47,960 bases of DNA from Smithella sp. SCADC (GTDB taxonomy: Bacteria > Desulfobacterota > Syntrophia > Syntrophales > Smithellaceae). The notes below the pieces were generated by a model that ran no database searches, was not told the DNA's origin, and worked only from the letters and a program-made list of their open reading frames with translations. The stretch covers positions 1 through 47,960 of the forward strand of contig JQDQ01000180.1 of NCBI GenBank assembly GCA_000747625.2. Direction: 5' to 3'. Position numbers and translations under genes: made by a program. How positions within the stretch are numbered: position 1 is the stretch's first letter; every line of letters begins with the position of its first letter. Shown in pieces: positions 41,490-47,960 of this stretch.

Positions 41490-42917
41490 ATGTCATCCTT
41501 ATTTGAAGAACAGCAGGAAGAGTTTAAACGTCCGCGCGAAGAATGCGGCATTTTCGCCATTTACGATCATGAAGAAGCTTCGCGCGTGGCTTTCTACGGG
41601 CTTTTTGCTCTTCAGCATCGCGGTCAGGAATCAGCAGGCATTGTCAGTTCCGACGGCTGCAACGTCTGGGAACACAAAGGCATGGGCCTGGCCGCCGAGG
41701 TATTCAAGGAAAAGCACCTGCAAAAACTTCCCGGCAGGTTGGCCATCGGCCATGTTCGCTATTCTACCACCGGTTCTTCCACCATCTCCAATGCCCAGCC
41801 TTTTTTAGTTCACTTTGCCGGAGATTATTACGCGCTGGCGCATAACGGCAATATTCTTAACGCGCAGAAATTACGCAAAGAACTGGAAGACAGCGGATCG
41901 ATTTTTCAATCAACGATGGACAGCGAGATAGTTGTTCATCGGATGGCGCACCACATGAAAAAAGGATTGGAAAAAGCATTGGCTGCGGCTCTTTCGCGTC
42001 TGGAGGGCGCTTACTGCTTCATCATAATGACGCGGGATAAGATAATTGCCGCGCGCGACCCGCGTGGTTTCCGGCCTCTGGCTCTGGGAAAACTAAACGG
42101 CAGTTGGGTTGTCGCTTCGGAAACATGCGCTTTTGATCTGGTCGGCGCCGAATATGTGCGCGATGTAGAACCCGGCGAAGTTTTGATTATAGACTCAAAG
42201 GGAGTCAGAAGCATCCATCCTTTCCCGGAAATTAAGCATTGTCACTGCATTTTTGAGTTGATTTATTTTGCCCGTCCTGACAGCCAGATTTTCCGTCAGA
42301 ATGTTTATATGTGCCGCAAGCGTCTGGGACATGAACTGGCTCGTGAATACAAACCGGAGGCGGATCTTGTCATGCCCTTTCCTGATTCGGGTGTTTATGC
42401 CGCCCTTGGTTACGCGGAAGAAAGCGGCTATCCTTTTGAAATGGGCATGATTCGCAACCACTATATCGGACGTACTTTTATTCAGCCATCGCAGCCCATG
42501 CGCGATTTCGGTGTCAGGGTAAAGTTGAATCCGGTCAGAGCCATTCTTGAGGGTAAAAAAGTAATGATTGTGGAGGATTCCATTATTCGCGGCACAACCA
42601 GCCGCAACCGCGTAAAGAATCTGCGCAGCATCGGAATAAAAGAACTGCATATGGCGGTCAGCTGCCCACCGACGGTTTATCCCTGTCCGTACGGTATTGA
42701 TTTTTCCTCCAAAGGAGAGCTCCTCGCGGCGAAAAAAGAAAACGAAAAAGCCATTGCCGATTTCATCGGCCTGGATTCCATTCATTACCTTTCCGTGGAA
42801 GGCATGATCAGGGCAACAGGCCTGAACAAAGATTGTTTCTGCCTTGCCTGCTACACCGGTGATTATCCGATTGCGCCGCCGGAGACGATAGACAAGTTCT
42901 GCATGGAAATGAAGTAG
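41490..42917 (+). CDS. purF: Amidophosphoribosyltransferase
   Basis: PurF makes phosphoribosylamine from PRPP and glutamine, the first step of purine synthesis. The 475-residue protein has an 18-residue propeptide before nucleophile C19 (EECGIF). The glutaminase domain shows LQHRGQESAG and GHVRYSTTG. The phosphoribosyltransferase domain has the PRPP loop VMIVEDSIIRGTTSRN. Cysteines in KHCHCIF and NKDCFCLACYTGDYP fit the Bacillus-type enzyme, which carries a 4Fe-4S cluster and needs propeptide removal. It follows carB after a repeat-filled 216-bp gap. Confidence 0.96.
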   Translation: MSSLFEEQQEEFKRPREECGIFAIYDHEEASRVAFYGLFALQHRGQESAGIVSSDGCNVWEHKGMGLAAEVFKEKHLQKLPGRLAIGHVRYSTTGSSTISNAQPFLVHFAGDYYALAHNGNILNAQKLRKELEDSGSIFQSTMDSEIVVHRMAHHMKKGLEKALAAALSRLEGAYCFIIMTRDKIIAARDPRGFRPLALGKLNGSWVVASETCAFDLVGAEYVRDVEPGEVLIIDSKGVRSIHPFPEIKHCHCIFELIYFARPDSQIFRQNVYMCRKRLGHELAREYKPEADLVMPFPDSGVYAALGYAEESGYPFEMGMIRNHYIGRTFIQPSQPMRDFGVRVKLNPVRAILEGKKVMIVEDSIIRGTTSRNRVKNLRSIGIKELHMAVSCPPTVYPCPYGIDFSSKGELLAAKKENEKAIADFIGLDSIHYLSVEGMIRATGLNKDCFCLACYTGDYPIAPPETIDKFCMEMK

Positions 42918-42921
42918 ATTG

Positions 42922-43046
42922 ATGGGCTGCTCACAAACGCTCATATGCTGCGTTGCGCCGCAAATCGTAACGCTCAACGTATAAGATATACGCCTCGCGC
43001 TCCGGTTTTTGCGCGCCTTGCCTCTGAACGTTTTTGAACAGCCCAT
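42922..43046. repeat. Palindromic intergenic repeat, copy C
   Basis: This 125-bp element lies 5 nt after the purF stop. The ends ATGGGCTG and CAGCCCAT are perfect complements. The interior contains AACGCTCATATGCTGCGTTGC, CGCTCAACGTATA...TATACGCCTCGCG and TTTTTGCGCGCCTTGCCTCTG. It shares blocks with both copy A and copy B, showing that the three are one family. Confidence 0.8.
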
Positions 43047-43063
43047 GAAATGTAGCATGTGTC

Positions 43064-43093
43064 ATTCCGTGCAAGCGAAGCGCGACACGGAAT
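43064..43093. repeat. Short REP-like hairpin
   Basis: ATTCCGTG (43064-43071) and CACGGAAT (43086-43093) pair across an AGCGAAGCGC-type loop, in the style of GTCATTCC...GGAATCC dispersed hairpins. It follows repeat copy C. Confidence 0.5.
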
Positions 43094-43197
43094 CCAGGAT
43101 TTTAACTTCCACAAAAAATCAAAATATGTTATCATTTTAAACAATTAATCGAATAATTGAGAGTAATTTATTTATATCGCTATCCTTTGGATGACAA

Positions 43198-43401
43198 ATG
43201 ATCGAAGAAAAAATTGACAGAAATGTTTTTGAAGTAATTAATTTGCACGAAGCAGACGATAAATTTGATTGGCTTAACCGTAGCACTGTCGAAAGACTGG
43301 AAGCCATCGAGTTTATGAGAAAGGTTATGTTCGGGCATGATCGAGTTTCCGCGAGACTTCAAAGAGTTCTTGAAATTGTTGACCTCAAATCCTTGAGATA
43401 A
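43198..43401 (+). CDS. Small hypothetical protein (67 residues)
   Basis: It is charged and helical: it opens MIEEKIDRNVFEVINL, then has FDWLNRSTVERLEAIEFMRK and ends ARLQRVLEIVDLKSL. The W..R...ERLEAIE.lR...ARLQRVlEIV pattern resembles short proteins that often stand upstream of nucleotidyltransferase-type toxins. That is from memory, and no such partner is here; the next gene is a DNA methyltransferase. The ribosome site is weak. It is probably a real gene that has lost its partner, or an unrelated small protein. Confidence 0.5.
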   Translation: MIEEKIDRNVFEVINLHEADDKFDWLNRSTVERLEAIEFMRKVMFGHDRVSARLQRVLEIVDLKSLR

Positions 43402-43518
43402 TTTTCTACAAAACAAACGGGCTAGCGATAGACCTCGGAATATGATAGCCATTAATAAATTGCAGGATAAAGCGAACACAGAATCTACGGTTATTTTTAA
43501 TAAACGATTATTTCATTT

Positions 43519-44382
43519 ATGAGAACTATTGAATCAATAATTAAAATTGGCGATTGTTTGGATGTTTTGAAAGATTATCCTGATAATTCCTTTGATCTTA
43601 TTATTACATCACCGCCATATGCTGATTGTAGAGCAAAATCATACGGTGGAGTATCTCCGGACGCTTACGTTCAATGGTTTCTTCCTCGAAGTAAACAATT
43701 TCTTAGAGTGCTCAAACCGACAGGTACATTTATTCTAAACATCAAAGAAAAAGTAATTGATGGTGAACGTCATACGTATGTTATTGACTTAATACTTGGC
43801 CTTAAACAGCAAGGATGGTTATGGACGGAAGAGTTTGTCTGGCATAAAAAAAATTGTCATCCGGGAAAATGGCCTAATCGTTTTCGCGATGCATGGGAGC
43901 GGTGTCTCCAATTCAATAAAAATCGACAATTCCATATGTATCAAAACGCTGTTATGGTGCCAATGGGTGATTGGGCAAAGACTCGCCTGAAACATCTTGG
44001 TACTAATGATGTGATAAGATTCGATTCACAAGTTGGAAGTGGATTCGGAAAGAACATTGCAAATTGGATAGGACGCGATAAAGCATATCCTTCAAATGTA
44101 TTACACTTAGCTACCGAAACAGGTAACAAAAACCATAGCGCTACATTCCCGCGAGCCCTTCCCGAATGGTTTATTAAACTTTTCACAAAAGAGAATGACT
44201 GGGTTTTGGATCCTTTTGTTGGTTCTGGTACTACTTGTGAAGTTGCGCAGCAACTTGGAAGAAATTCAGTTGGTATTGATATTATGAAGGAATACGTTTC
44301 AATTGCACAAAAAAAAGTTTCAGAACAAGTACTTTTGCTTTGCGAAAAAGGAGCCAAATACAATGCCACTAGGAAGAGATGA
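43519..44382 (+). CDS. DNA methyltransferase of a type II restriction-modification system (beta class)
   Basis: This 287-residue methyltransferase has the catalytic motif TSPPYAD at 30-36 before the SAM-binding motif DPFVGSGTT at 231-239, which is the beta-class order. The SPPY form is usual for N4-cytosine enzymes but also occurs in adenine ones. NCHPGKWPNRFRDAWERCLQF is a typical target-proximal segment (beginning near residue 112). The recognition sequence cannot be read. Codon use is clearly more AT-rich than in the purine genes, which suggests acquisition. Its 3' end overlaps the nuclease gene by 20 nt. Confidence 0.9.
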   Translation: MRTIESIIKIGDCLDVLKDYPDNSFDLIITSPPYADCRAKSYGGVSPDAYVQWFLPRSKQFLRVLKPTGTFILNIKEKVIDGERHTYVIDLILGLKQQGWLWTEEFVWHKKNCHPGKWPNRFRDAWERCLQFNKNRQFHMYQNAVMVPMGDWAKTRLKHLGTNDVIRFDSQVGSGFGKNIANWIGRDKAYPSNVLHLATETGNKNHSATFPRALPEWFIKLFTKENDWVLDPFVGSGTTCEVAQQLGRNSVGIDIMKEYVSIAQKKVSEQVLLLCEKGAKYNATRKR

Positions 44383-45133
44383 TATAATAGGGTTCATCGA
44401 ATCTAATATTCAAAAGTTTCACACACGACGATTAGATAATCTTTCCGATCTTAAGTTAAAAAAAATACTTGCCAGAAAAAATCCTTATCTTTTTAAAGCA
44501 AAAAATCAAAATACAGCTCAAGATTTGGTCAAGACTGTCCTTGATGCACATCTTTCATCGCAAGAGGAAGGTATTTTTGGAGGATTTCTTGAGGAGTTAG
44601 CCATCTTTATATGCAGTAAAGTATATAGAGGTAAAAAATCATCTTCCGAAGGAATTGATCTTGAGTTTTCAAAAGAAAAACTCACTTATATTGTATCAAT
44701 TAAATCCGGACCCAATTGGGGCAATAGCCGTCAAATTGCGCGTATGAAAGATGATTTTAAACGTGCCAAGCGCGTTCTTGGAACTAATACAACTGCCGTA
44801 AAAGTAATTGCTGTAAATGGTTGTTGCTATGGCAAAGATGAAAAGCCAGACAAAGGCGACTATTTAAAGCTTTGTGGGCAAAGGTTTTGGGAGTTTATAT
44901 CAGGAGATGAAAATCTATATACCGATATTATTGAACCTTTGGGATATAAAGCAAAAGAAAAAAATGAAGAGTTTGCAGAAGAGTATGCAAAAGTTATCAA
45001 CCGATTTACTCTTGAGTTTGCTATCGAGTATTGTAATCAAGATGGAGCAATCCTTTGGGAAAAACTCGTCAAATTTAATTCAGGAAGATCACCAGAAAAA
45101 GCAAAACGTTACAAAGCTAACAGTCATTGCTGA
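44363..45133 (+). CDS. Type II restriction endonuclease, PmeII-like family
   Basis: This 256-residue nuclease partners the upstream methyltransferase. Motifs KFHTRRLDNL, RKNPYLFKAKN, ETAQ-like TAQDLVKTVLDAHLSSQEE and IFGGFLEELA match, to my recollection, the PmeII family. A PD-(D/E)xK-type core is suggested by SSSEGIDLEF (D99) followed by YIVSIKSGPNWG (K114). The start is ATG 44363 with AAGGAG at 10 nt. An earlier TTG in frame would extend deep into the methyltransferase gene. It should cut DNA at the site that the methyltransferase protects. The pair looks intact and functional. Confidence 0.8.
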   Translation: MPLGRDDIIGFIESNIQKFHTRRLDNLSDLKLKKILARKNPYLFKAKNQNTAQDLVKTVLDAHLSSQEEGIFGGFLEELAIFICSKVYRGKKSSSEGIDLEFSKEKLTYIVSIKSGPNWGNSRQIARMKDDFKRAKRVLGTNTTAVKVIAVNGCCYGKDEKPDKGDYLKLCGQRFWEFISGDENLYTDIIEPLGYKAKEKNEEFAEEYAKVINRFTLEFAIEYCNQDGAILWEKLVKFNSGRSPEKAKRYKANSHC

Positions 45134-45155
45134 TTTTTTACGTTAACAAAGATTA

Positions 45156-46049
45156 ATGATAATGAAGATATGCAAAACAAGAATAGCCTTTCTTCTTGTA
45201 GCGGCAATGTTTTTGGGAGGGTGTAATATGCAAAACAGATTTCTTTATTTCCCCGAGCCGATGTGGCCTACCGAGTCAGGGCTTGAATATGAAAATATGA
45301 AGCTCTGGCACGCAACTGCTGATGATTATCAGGGCTTGGTTGCCGCTCATGATACGCCTGCGCCCAATGGCACATTAATTCTTTTCCATGGCAATGGCGG
45401 CACAGCGCTTGACAGGGGATTTTATTTTAAGCCTTTTATGGAGTTGGGTTTCCGCGTAATTTTAGCTGAATATCCAAAGTACGGAGGCCGTCCGGGAAAA
45501 GTAGGAGAAAAGCCGTTTGTTGCAGCCGGATTAGAAACTGTTCGCCTGGCCTATGAGCAATATAAAGAGCCTATTTATTTGGTAGGTGAGTCGCTGGGCT
45601 GCGGTGTTGCTGCCGCTATCGCCAAGAAGACATCTGTTCCCATTGCCGGTATAATTTTAATTACGCCGTGGGATACGCTGGCGTCTGTGGCCAAGTCTTT
45701 GTTTCCTTACCTTCCGGTGCAACTGGTTTTGACTGATAAATACGATAGCATCGGAAATCTTCAAGCGTTTAAAAACAAAATTTCCGTAGTCGGAGCGGAA
45801 CGAGATGAAATCCTGCCCGCATCACGCGATGTAATTTATAAAGCGGAAGACAGAGAAAAATTCCGTCATACGAGAGAAAAAATAGGTCTGCGTGTGCCCC
45901 AGAGCGGCTTTGCCCATTCCATGAGCGATGTTTTAAAGATAGCAGCCGATGTGGTCATCAAAGGCGCAGGTCATAACGACTGGCCGATGTATGCCGAAGT
46001 TTCCCTGTTTAAAGAAATAACCGATTTTGTAAAGGTTGATAAAAATTAA
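45156..46049 (+). CDS. Lipoprotein alpha/beta hydrolase with an internal carB-derived segment
   Basis: This 297-residue protein has a lipoprotein signal (hydrophobic 9-20, lipobox LGGC with C23). An alpha/beta hydrolase domain follows: ILFHGNGG for the oxyanion hole, the nucleophile elbow VGESLGCG (S146), acid D217 in GAERDEIL and H273 in KGAGHNDW. Between D217 and H273, where relatives usually have roughly half the distance by my recollection, residues 225-265 are almost the same as CarB residues 121-160. The frame is kept, so the full chain is made, but folding may be harmed. It lies 22 nt after the nuclease gene. The substrate is unknown; an ester is likely. Confidence 0.8.
   Translation: MIMKICKTRIAFLLVAAMFLGGCNMQNRFLYFPEPMWPTESGLEYENMKLWHATADDYQGLVAAHDTPAPNGTLILFHGNGGTALDRGFYFKPFMELGFRVILAEYPKYGGRPGKVGEKPFVAAGLETVRLAYEQYKEPIYLVGESLGCGVAAAIAKKTSVPIAGIILITPWDTLASVAKSLFPYLPVQLVLTDKYDSIGNLQAFKNKISVVGAERDEILPASRDVIYKAEDREKFRHTREKIGLRVPQSGFAHSMSDVLKIAADVVIKGAGHNDWPMYAEVSLFKEITDFVKVDKN
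45823..45951 (+). repeat. carB-like segment inside the hydrolase gene
   Basis: The core at 45838-45940 matches carB 38440-38542 over 103 nt with 2 mismatches, including a run of 66 identical bases. Weaker matching extends about 15 nt to the left and, after a 3-nt gap, about 7 nt to the right. Both copies are in the same strand and codon phase. Confidence 0.95.
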
Positions 46050-46073
46050 CAGGATATGGTTAAATAAACATTA

Positions 46074-46127
46074 TCCTTGTTTTTCTTGTAAAGATAGACT
46101 ATAATTATGACCAATAAAAAACAAGGA
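46074..46127 (+). promoter_or_regulatory. Promoter and operator of the toxin-antitoxin pair
   Basis: Inverted arms TCCTTGTTTTT (46074-46084) and AAAAACAAGGA (46117-46127) flank a TATAAT box at 46100-46105 with a weak TTGTTT -35 at 17 nt. This is a likely site for autorepression by the antitoxin complex. Confidence 0.55.
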
Positions 46128-46134
46128 CAAAAAT

Positions 46135-46407
46135 ATGAATAAGACAATTCCGTTGGCGGAAGCCAAGAAAAATCTATCGGCTCTTATTAGAGATGTTGAA
46201 GCAAAATATGACCGGTTTACCATCACTAAAAATGGCGTCAATGAAGCGGTTCTACTGAGTTGTGATGAGTTTGACGGGTTACTTGAAACTCTGGATATTC
46301 TTTCCAATAAGGAAGAAAAAGATGCCATTGCCAGAGCAAAAAAACAAGTTAGAAACGGCAAAACCATTTCTCTTTCCGCCATTAAAAAGAAATACAAACT
46401 CCTATGA
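46135..46407 (+). CDS. Type II antitoxin, Phd/YefM family
   Basis: This 90-residue antitoxin has the N-terminal DNA-binding fold of Phd/YefM (IPLAEAKKNLSALIRDVE, then FTITKNGVNEAVLLSCDEFD). The C-terminal basic tail should cover the toxin. It overlaps the toxin start by 4 nt (ATGA), the usual coupled order of antitoxin first. It probably represses its own promoter at the inverted repeat directly upstream. Confidence 0.9.
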   Translation: MNKTIPLAEAKKNLSALIRDVEAKYDRFTITKNGVNEAVLLSCDEFDGLLETLDILSNKEEKDAIARAKKQVRNGKTISLSAIKKKYKLL

Positions 46408-46664
46408 AATACAATATTGAATTAGCACAGGAAGCCGCAGCTGATGTTGATGAGCTCTTTTATGCGGACAAGAAACTCCTTGCCCGCATTTTGAAAAAAA
46501 TTGAATCTCTTGCCGATAATCCCCGTGAAGGAAAAGCTTTGACAGGTAATCACAAAGGTGAGTTTTCTTTGCGGGTTGGCGCCTACCGGATAGTTTACGA
46601 ACTTAACACATCCGGCCATATCATTTTTATTCTTACGATTAAGCATCGAAAGCATGTCTACTAG
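46404..46664 (+). CDS. Type II toxin, RelE/ParE family
   Basis: This 86-residue toxin has the RelE/ParE plan: an N-terminal strand YNIELAQEAAADVDEL, a helix pair ending in IESLADNPREGKALTGN, then GEFSLRVGAYRIVYEL and the C-terminal IKHRKHVY. The REGKxL...xxRVGxYRIVYE and HR..VY signatures are typical. RelE-type mRNA cleavage is more likely than gyrase poisoning, but sequence alone does not decide. It is complete; its stop codon TAG directly abuts the IS630-type element. Confidence 0.9.
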   Translation: MKYNIELAQEAAADVDELFYADKKLLARILKKIESLADNPREGKALTGNHKGEFSLRVGAYRIVYELNTSGHIIFILTIKHRKHVY

Positions 46665-47780
46665 TACCTACTTGCATAAGTTCGAAAACTTGTTTTCAGG
46701 TTTTTTGTTTTTCACGCTTACTTTGTGCCACTCAAATGGTTGAGCAGTAATATTATAGGATTCAGCAAAGGCATCGATATGTTGTCTTAGCTGCTTGATA
46801 GAAGTAAAACTTGCACCACGTAGCGATTGTACCTGAAGGATACTAAACCATACCTCTATCTGATTAAGCCATGATGCATGTGTGGGCGTGTAGTGAAATC
46901 TAACGTTCTTGTGTCGGGCAAGCCACTGATCGTTTTTCGGCTTATGCGTCTTGAGATTATCAAGAACTACATGTACTTCCCTGTCGGGCTCTACATCCCT
47001 GATTACTTCATTCATGAAATCTAAAAATTCTCTCCGCCTGCGTCTTTGCGTATGCTTCACCATGACATTGCCTTTCATGATGTCGAGAGCAGCAAATAAT
47101 GTTGTTGTTCCGTGCCTCTTATATTCGTGAGAGAATCCGGTAAGGGATTTTCCATTGGCTAGTCTCAAATACCCCTGCGCCCGTTCCAGCGCCTGTATAC
47201 ATGGTTTTTCGTCGACGGAAATAACCAGGGCTCCTTCTGGCGGCGCAAGATAGAGCCCGACAATATCGGCGGCCTTGGCGGTAAACTCAGGGTCCGTCGA
47301 AATGCACCGGGAGTGCCTGCGTTCAAGACTTATCCCTTTTTCTCTTAGTATCCTCCATACCTGATGAACACTGACATCATTCAATGCCTTTGCAACCAAT
47401 GGCCCGTTCCAACGACAATAACCGGCAGGTGGTGTTTTGTCGAGTACATCCAGTATCCGTTGCTCCGTCGACTTATCATATTGCTGGGGCTTTCCTGGGC
47501 GAAGCAGATCATATAATCCATTGGCGCCCATTTCGAAAAATCGCTTCCGCCATTTACTAACGATGCCCAGCGTAATTTCCATGCTCGTTGCTATATGGTT
47601 TCGACTTTCACCCTTGGCTGAACGGAGGATGATATTTGCCCTGTCTGCATATCGTTTTTCCGTTTTACTCTTCCGCGTCCAACTCTCCAAAAGTGCCCTT
47701 TGCTCATCATCTAGCCTGATCTCTATCGGTTTCGCCATTAGCACTACAACGCCGGTTACTATGGTTCATGCAGGATAATT
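46665..47780 (-). mobile_element. IS630-family insertion sequence
   Basis: A complete IS630-type transposase gene fills the element. The left edge abuts the toxin stop codon, where a CTAG/TA site stands. The ends near 46665 and 47780 share only short blocks (for example ATGCA) when one is read as the complement, so I could not fix the terminal inverted repeats. Boundaries are approximate. Confidence 0.65.
46668..47738 (-). CDS. IS630-family transposase
   Basis: This DDE transposase of 356 residues has an N-terminal helix-turn-helix pair (SRNHIATSMEITLGIVSKWRKRF) and a DDE core: ISVDEKPC, HVVLDNLKTHK and HASWLNQIEVWFS hold the two Asp and the Glu. It appears intact. The start is ATG 47736-47738; a GTG two codons earlier is also open, and neither has a strong ribosome site. 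IS630 elements insert at TA and this copy stands at the end of the toxin gene without breaking it. Confidence 0.93.
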   Translation of the reverse strand: MAKPIEIRLDDEQRALLESWTRKSKTEKRYADRANIILRSAKGESRNHIATSMEITLGIVSKWRKRFFEMGANGLYDLLRPGKPQQYDKSTEQRILDVLDKTPPAGYCRWNGPLVAKALNDVSVHQVWRILREKGISLERRHSRCISTDPEFTAKAADIVGLYLAPPEGALVISVDEKPCIQALERAQGYLRLANGKSLTGFSHEYKRHGTTTLFAALDIMKGNVMVKHTQRRRRREFLDFMNEVIRDVEPDREVHVVLDNLKTHKPKNDQWLARHKNVRFHYTPTHASWLNQIEVWFSILQVQSLRGASFTSIKQLRQHIDAFAESYNITAQPFEWHKVSVKNKKPENKFSNLCK

Positions 47781-47930
47781 CTTCAGCCATTTTTTCTTAT
47801 AAGAGTTTCTGGATTTTTCTTTGTTATGCCGCTGTTTCATAAACCAGGCAATCAGGTCTTGAGGGCTCCTGGAGGTGATTCTTGGAAGAACCACCTCCAG
47901 GAGCCCTCGGATTTCAGGAACAGTAGCCAT
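47766..47930 (-). CDS. Small hypothetical ORF with internal palindrome, probably cut by the IS
   Basis: A 54-codon frame starts MATVPEIRGLLEVVLPRI behind a G-rich sequence and ends in a very basic tail (KEKSRNSYKKKWLKNYPA). Its stop falls near the IS right end, so the original gene may have been longer. I recognise no family. A perfect 17-bp inverted repeat lies inside it. It may be non-coding. Confidence 0.3.
   Translation of the reverse strand: MATVPEIRGLLEVVLPRITSRSPQDLIAWFMKQRHNKEKSRNSYKKKWLKNYPA
47861..47908. repeat. Perfect 17-bp inverted repeat
   Basis: GAGGGCTCCTGGAGGTG (47861-47877) and its exact complement (47892-47908) enclose 14 nt. The stem is very stable. There is no T run next to it, so it is not a clear terminator. 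Confidence 0.85.
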
Positions 47931-47960
47931 TACACATTTTTCCCCCCCATTGCCGCTGCA

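Overview
This is a bacterial chromosome segment of about 48 kb with moderate GC content. It suggests an anaerobic member of the Desulfobacterota, possibly of the Syntrophus/Smithella type. That placement is an inference from gene content: a type III glutamine synthetase, a split glutamate synthase with ferredoxin domains, an ADP-forming acyl-CoA synthetase-type subunit, a FAD/Fe-S fusion oxidoreductase, and cobalamin uptake plus nucleotide-loop assembly. No rRNA gene was seen, and I recognised no tRNA or CRISPR array.

Layout. (1) 1-6.8 kb, minus strand: a vitamin B12 block of btuC, btuD, a cobalamin riboswitch, a BtuB-like receptor, a terminator, btuF, cobT and cobS (cut by the window edge). 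(2) 6.8-19 kb: a patchwork accessory region. It holds a palindromic element, a truncated Fe-S protein, a primase-helicase-PLD nuclease of the TOTE conflict type, two small membrane proteins, an acyl-CoA synthetase subunit, a methyltransferase, the remnant of a NimA-like flavoprotein gene, a GC-rich katG and an RhlE-like helicase. (3) 19-43 kb: a glutamine-centred block. It holds an aminotransferase, a sigma-54 activator of NifA type, an unusual PEP-synthase-like protein, a three-gene glutamate-synthase-like cluster, a FAD/Fe-S oxidoreductase, glutamine synthetase III, and then the glutamine users carA, guaA, carB and purF. (4) 43-48 kb: an AT-rich accessory end with a type II restriction-modification pair, a lipoprotein hydrolase, a toxin-antitoxin pair and an IS630-family element.

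How it works together. In the B12 block the receptor gene lies behind a riboswitch, so outer-membrane uptake should fall when cobalamin is plentiful. In the nitrogen block I found three sequences with the invariant GG-N10-GC of sigma-54 promoters: before the NifA-like gene, before the FAD/Fe-S oxidoreductase that leads into the glutamate synthase cluster, and before glutamine synthetase III. This points to a local nitrogen regulon that makes glutamine and glutamate, next to four genes of purine and pyrimidine synthesis, three of which are amidotransferases or amidotransferase subunits that consume glutamine.

Most striking observation: the hydrolase gene at 45156-46049 carries a stretch of about 120 bp, in frame, nearly identical to part of carB 7.4 kb away. 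Its catalytic Ser, Asp and His candidates are still present. Three related palindromic repeats of 120-160 bp lie between genes at 24.9, 41.3 and 43.0 kb.
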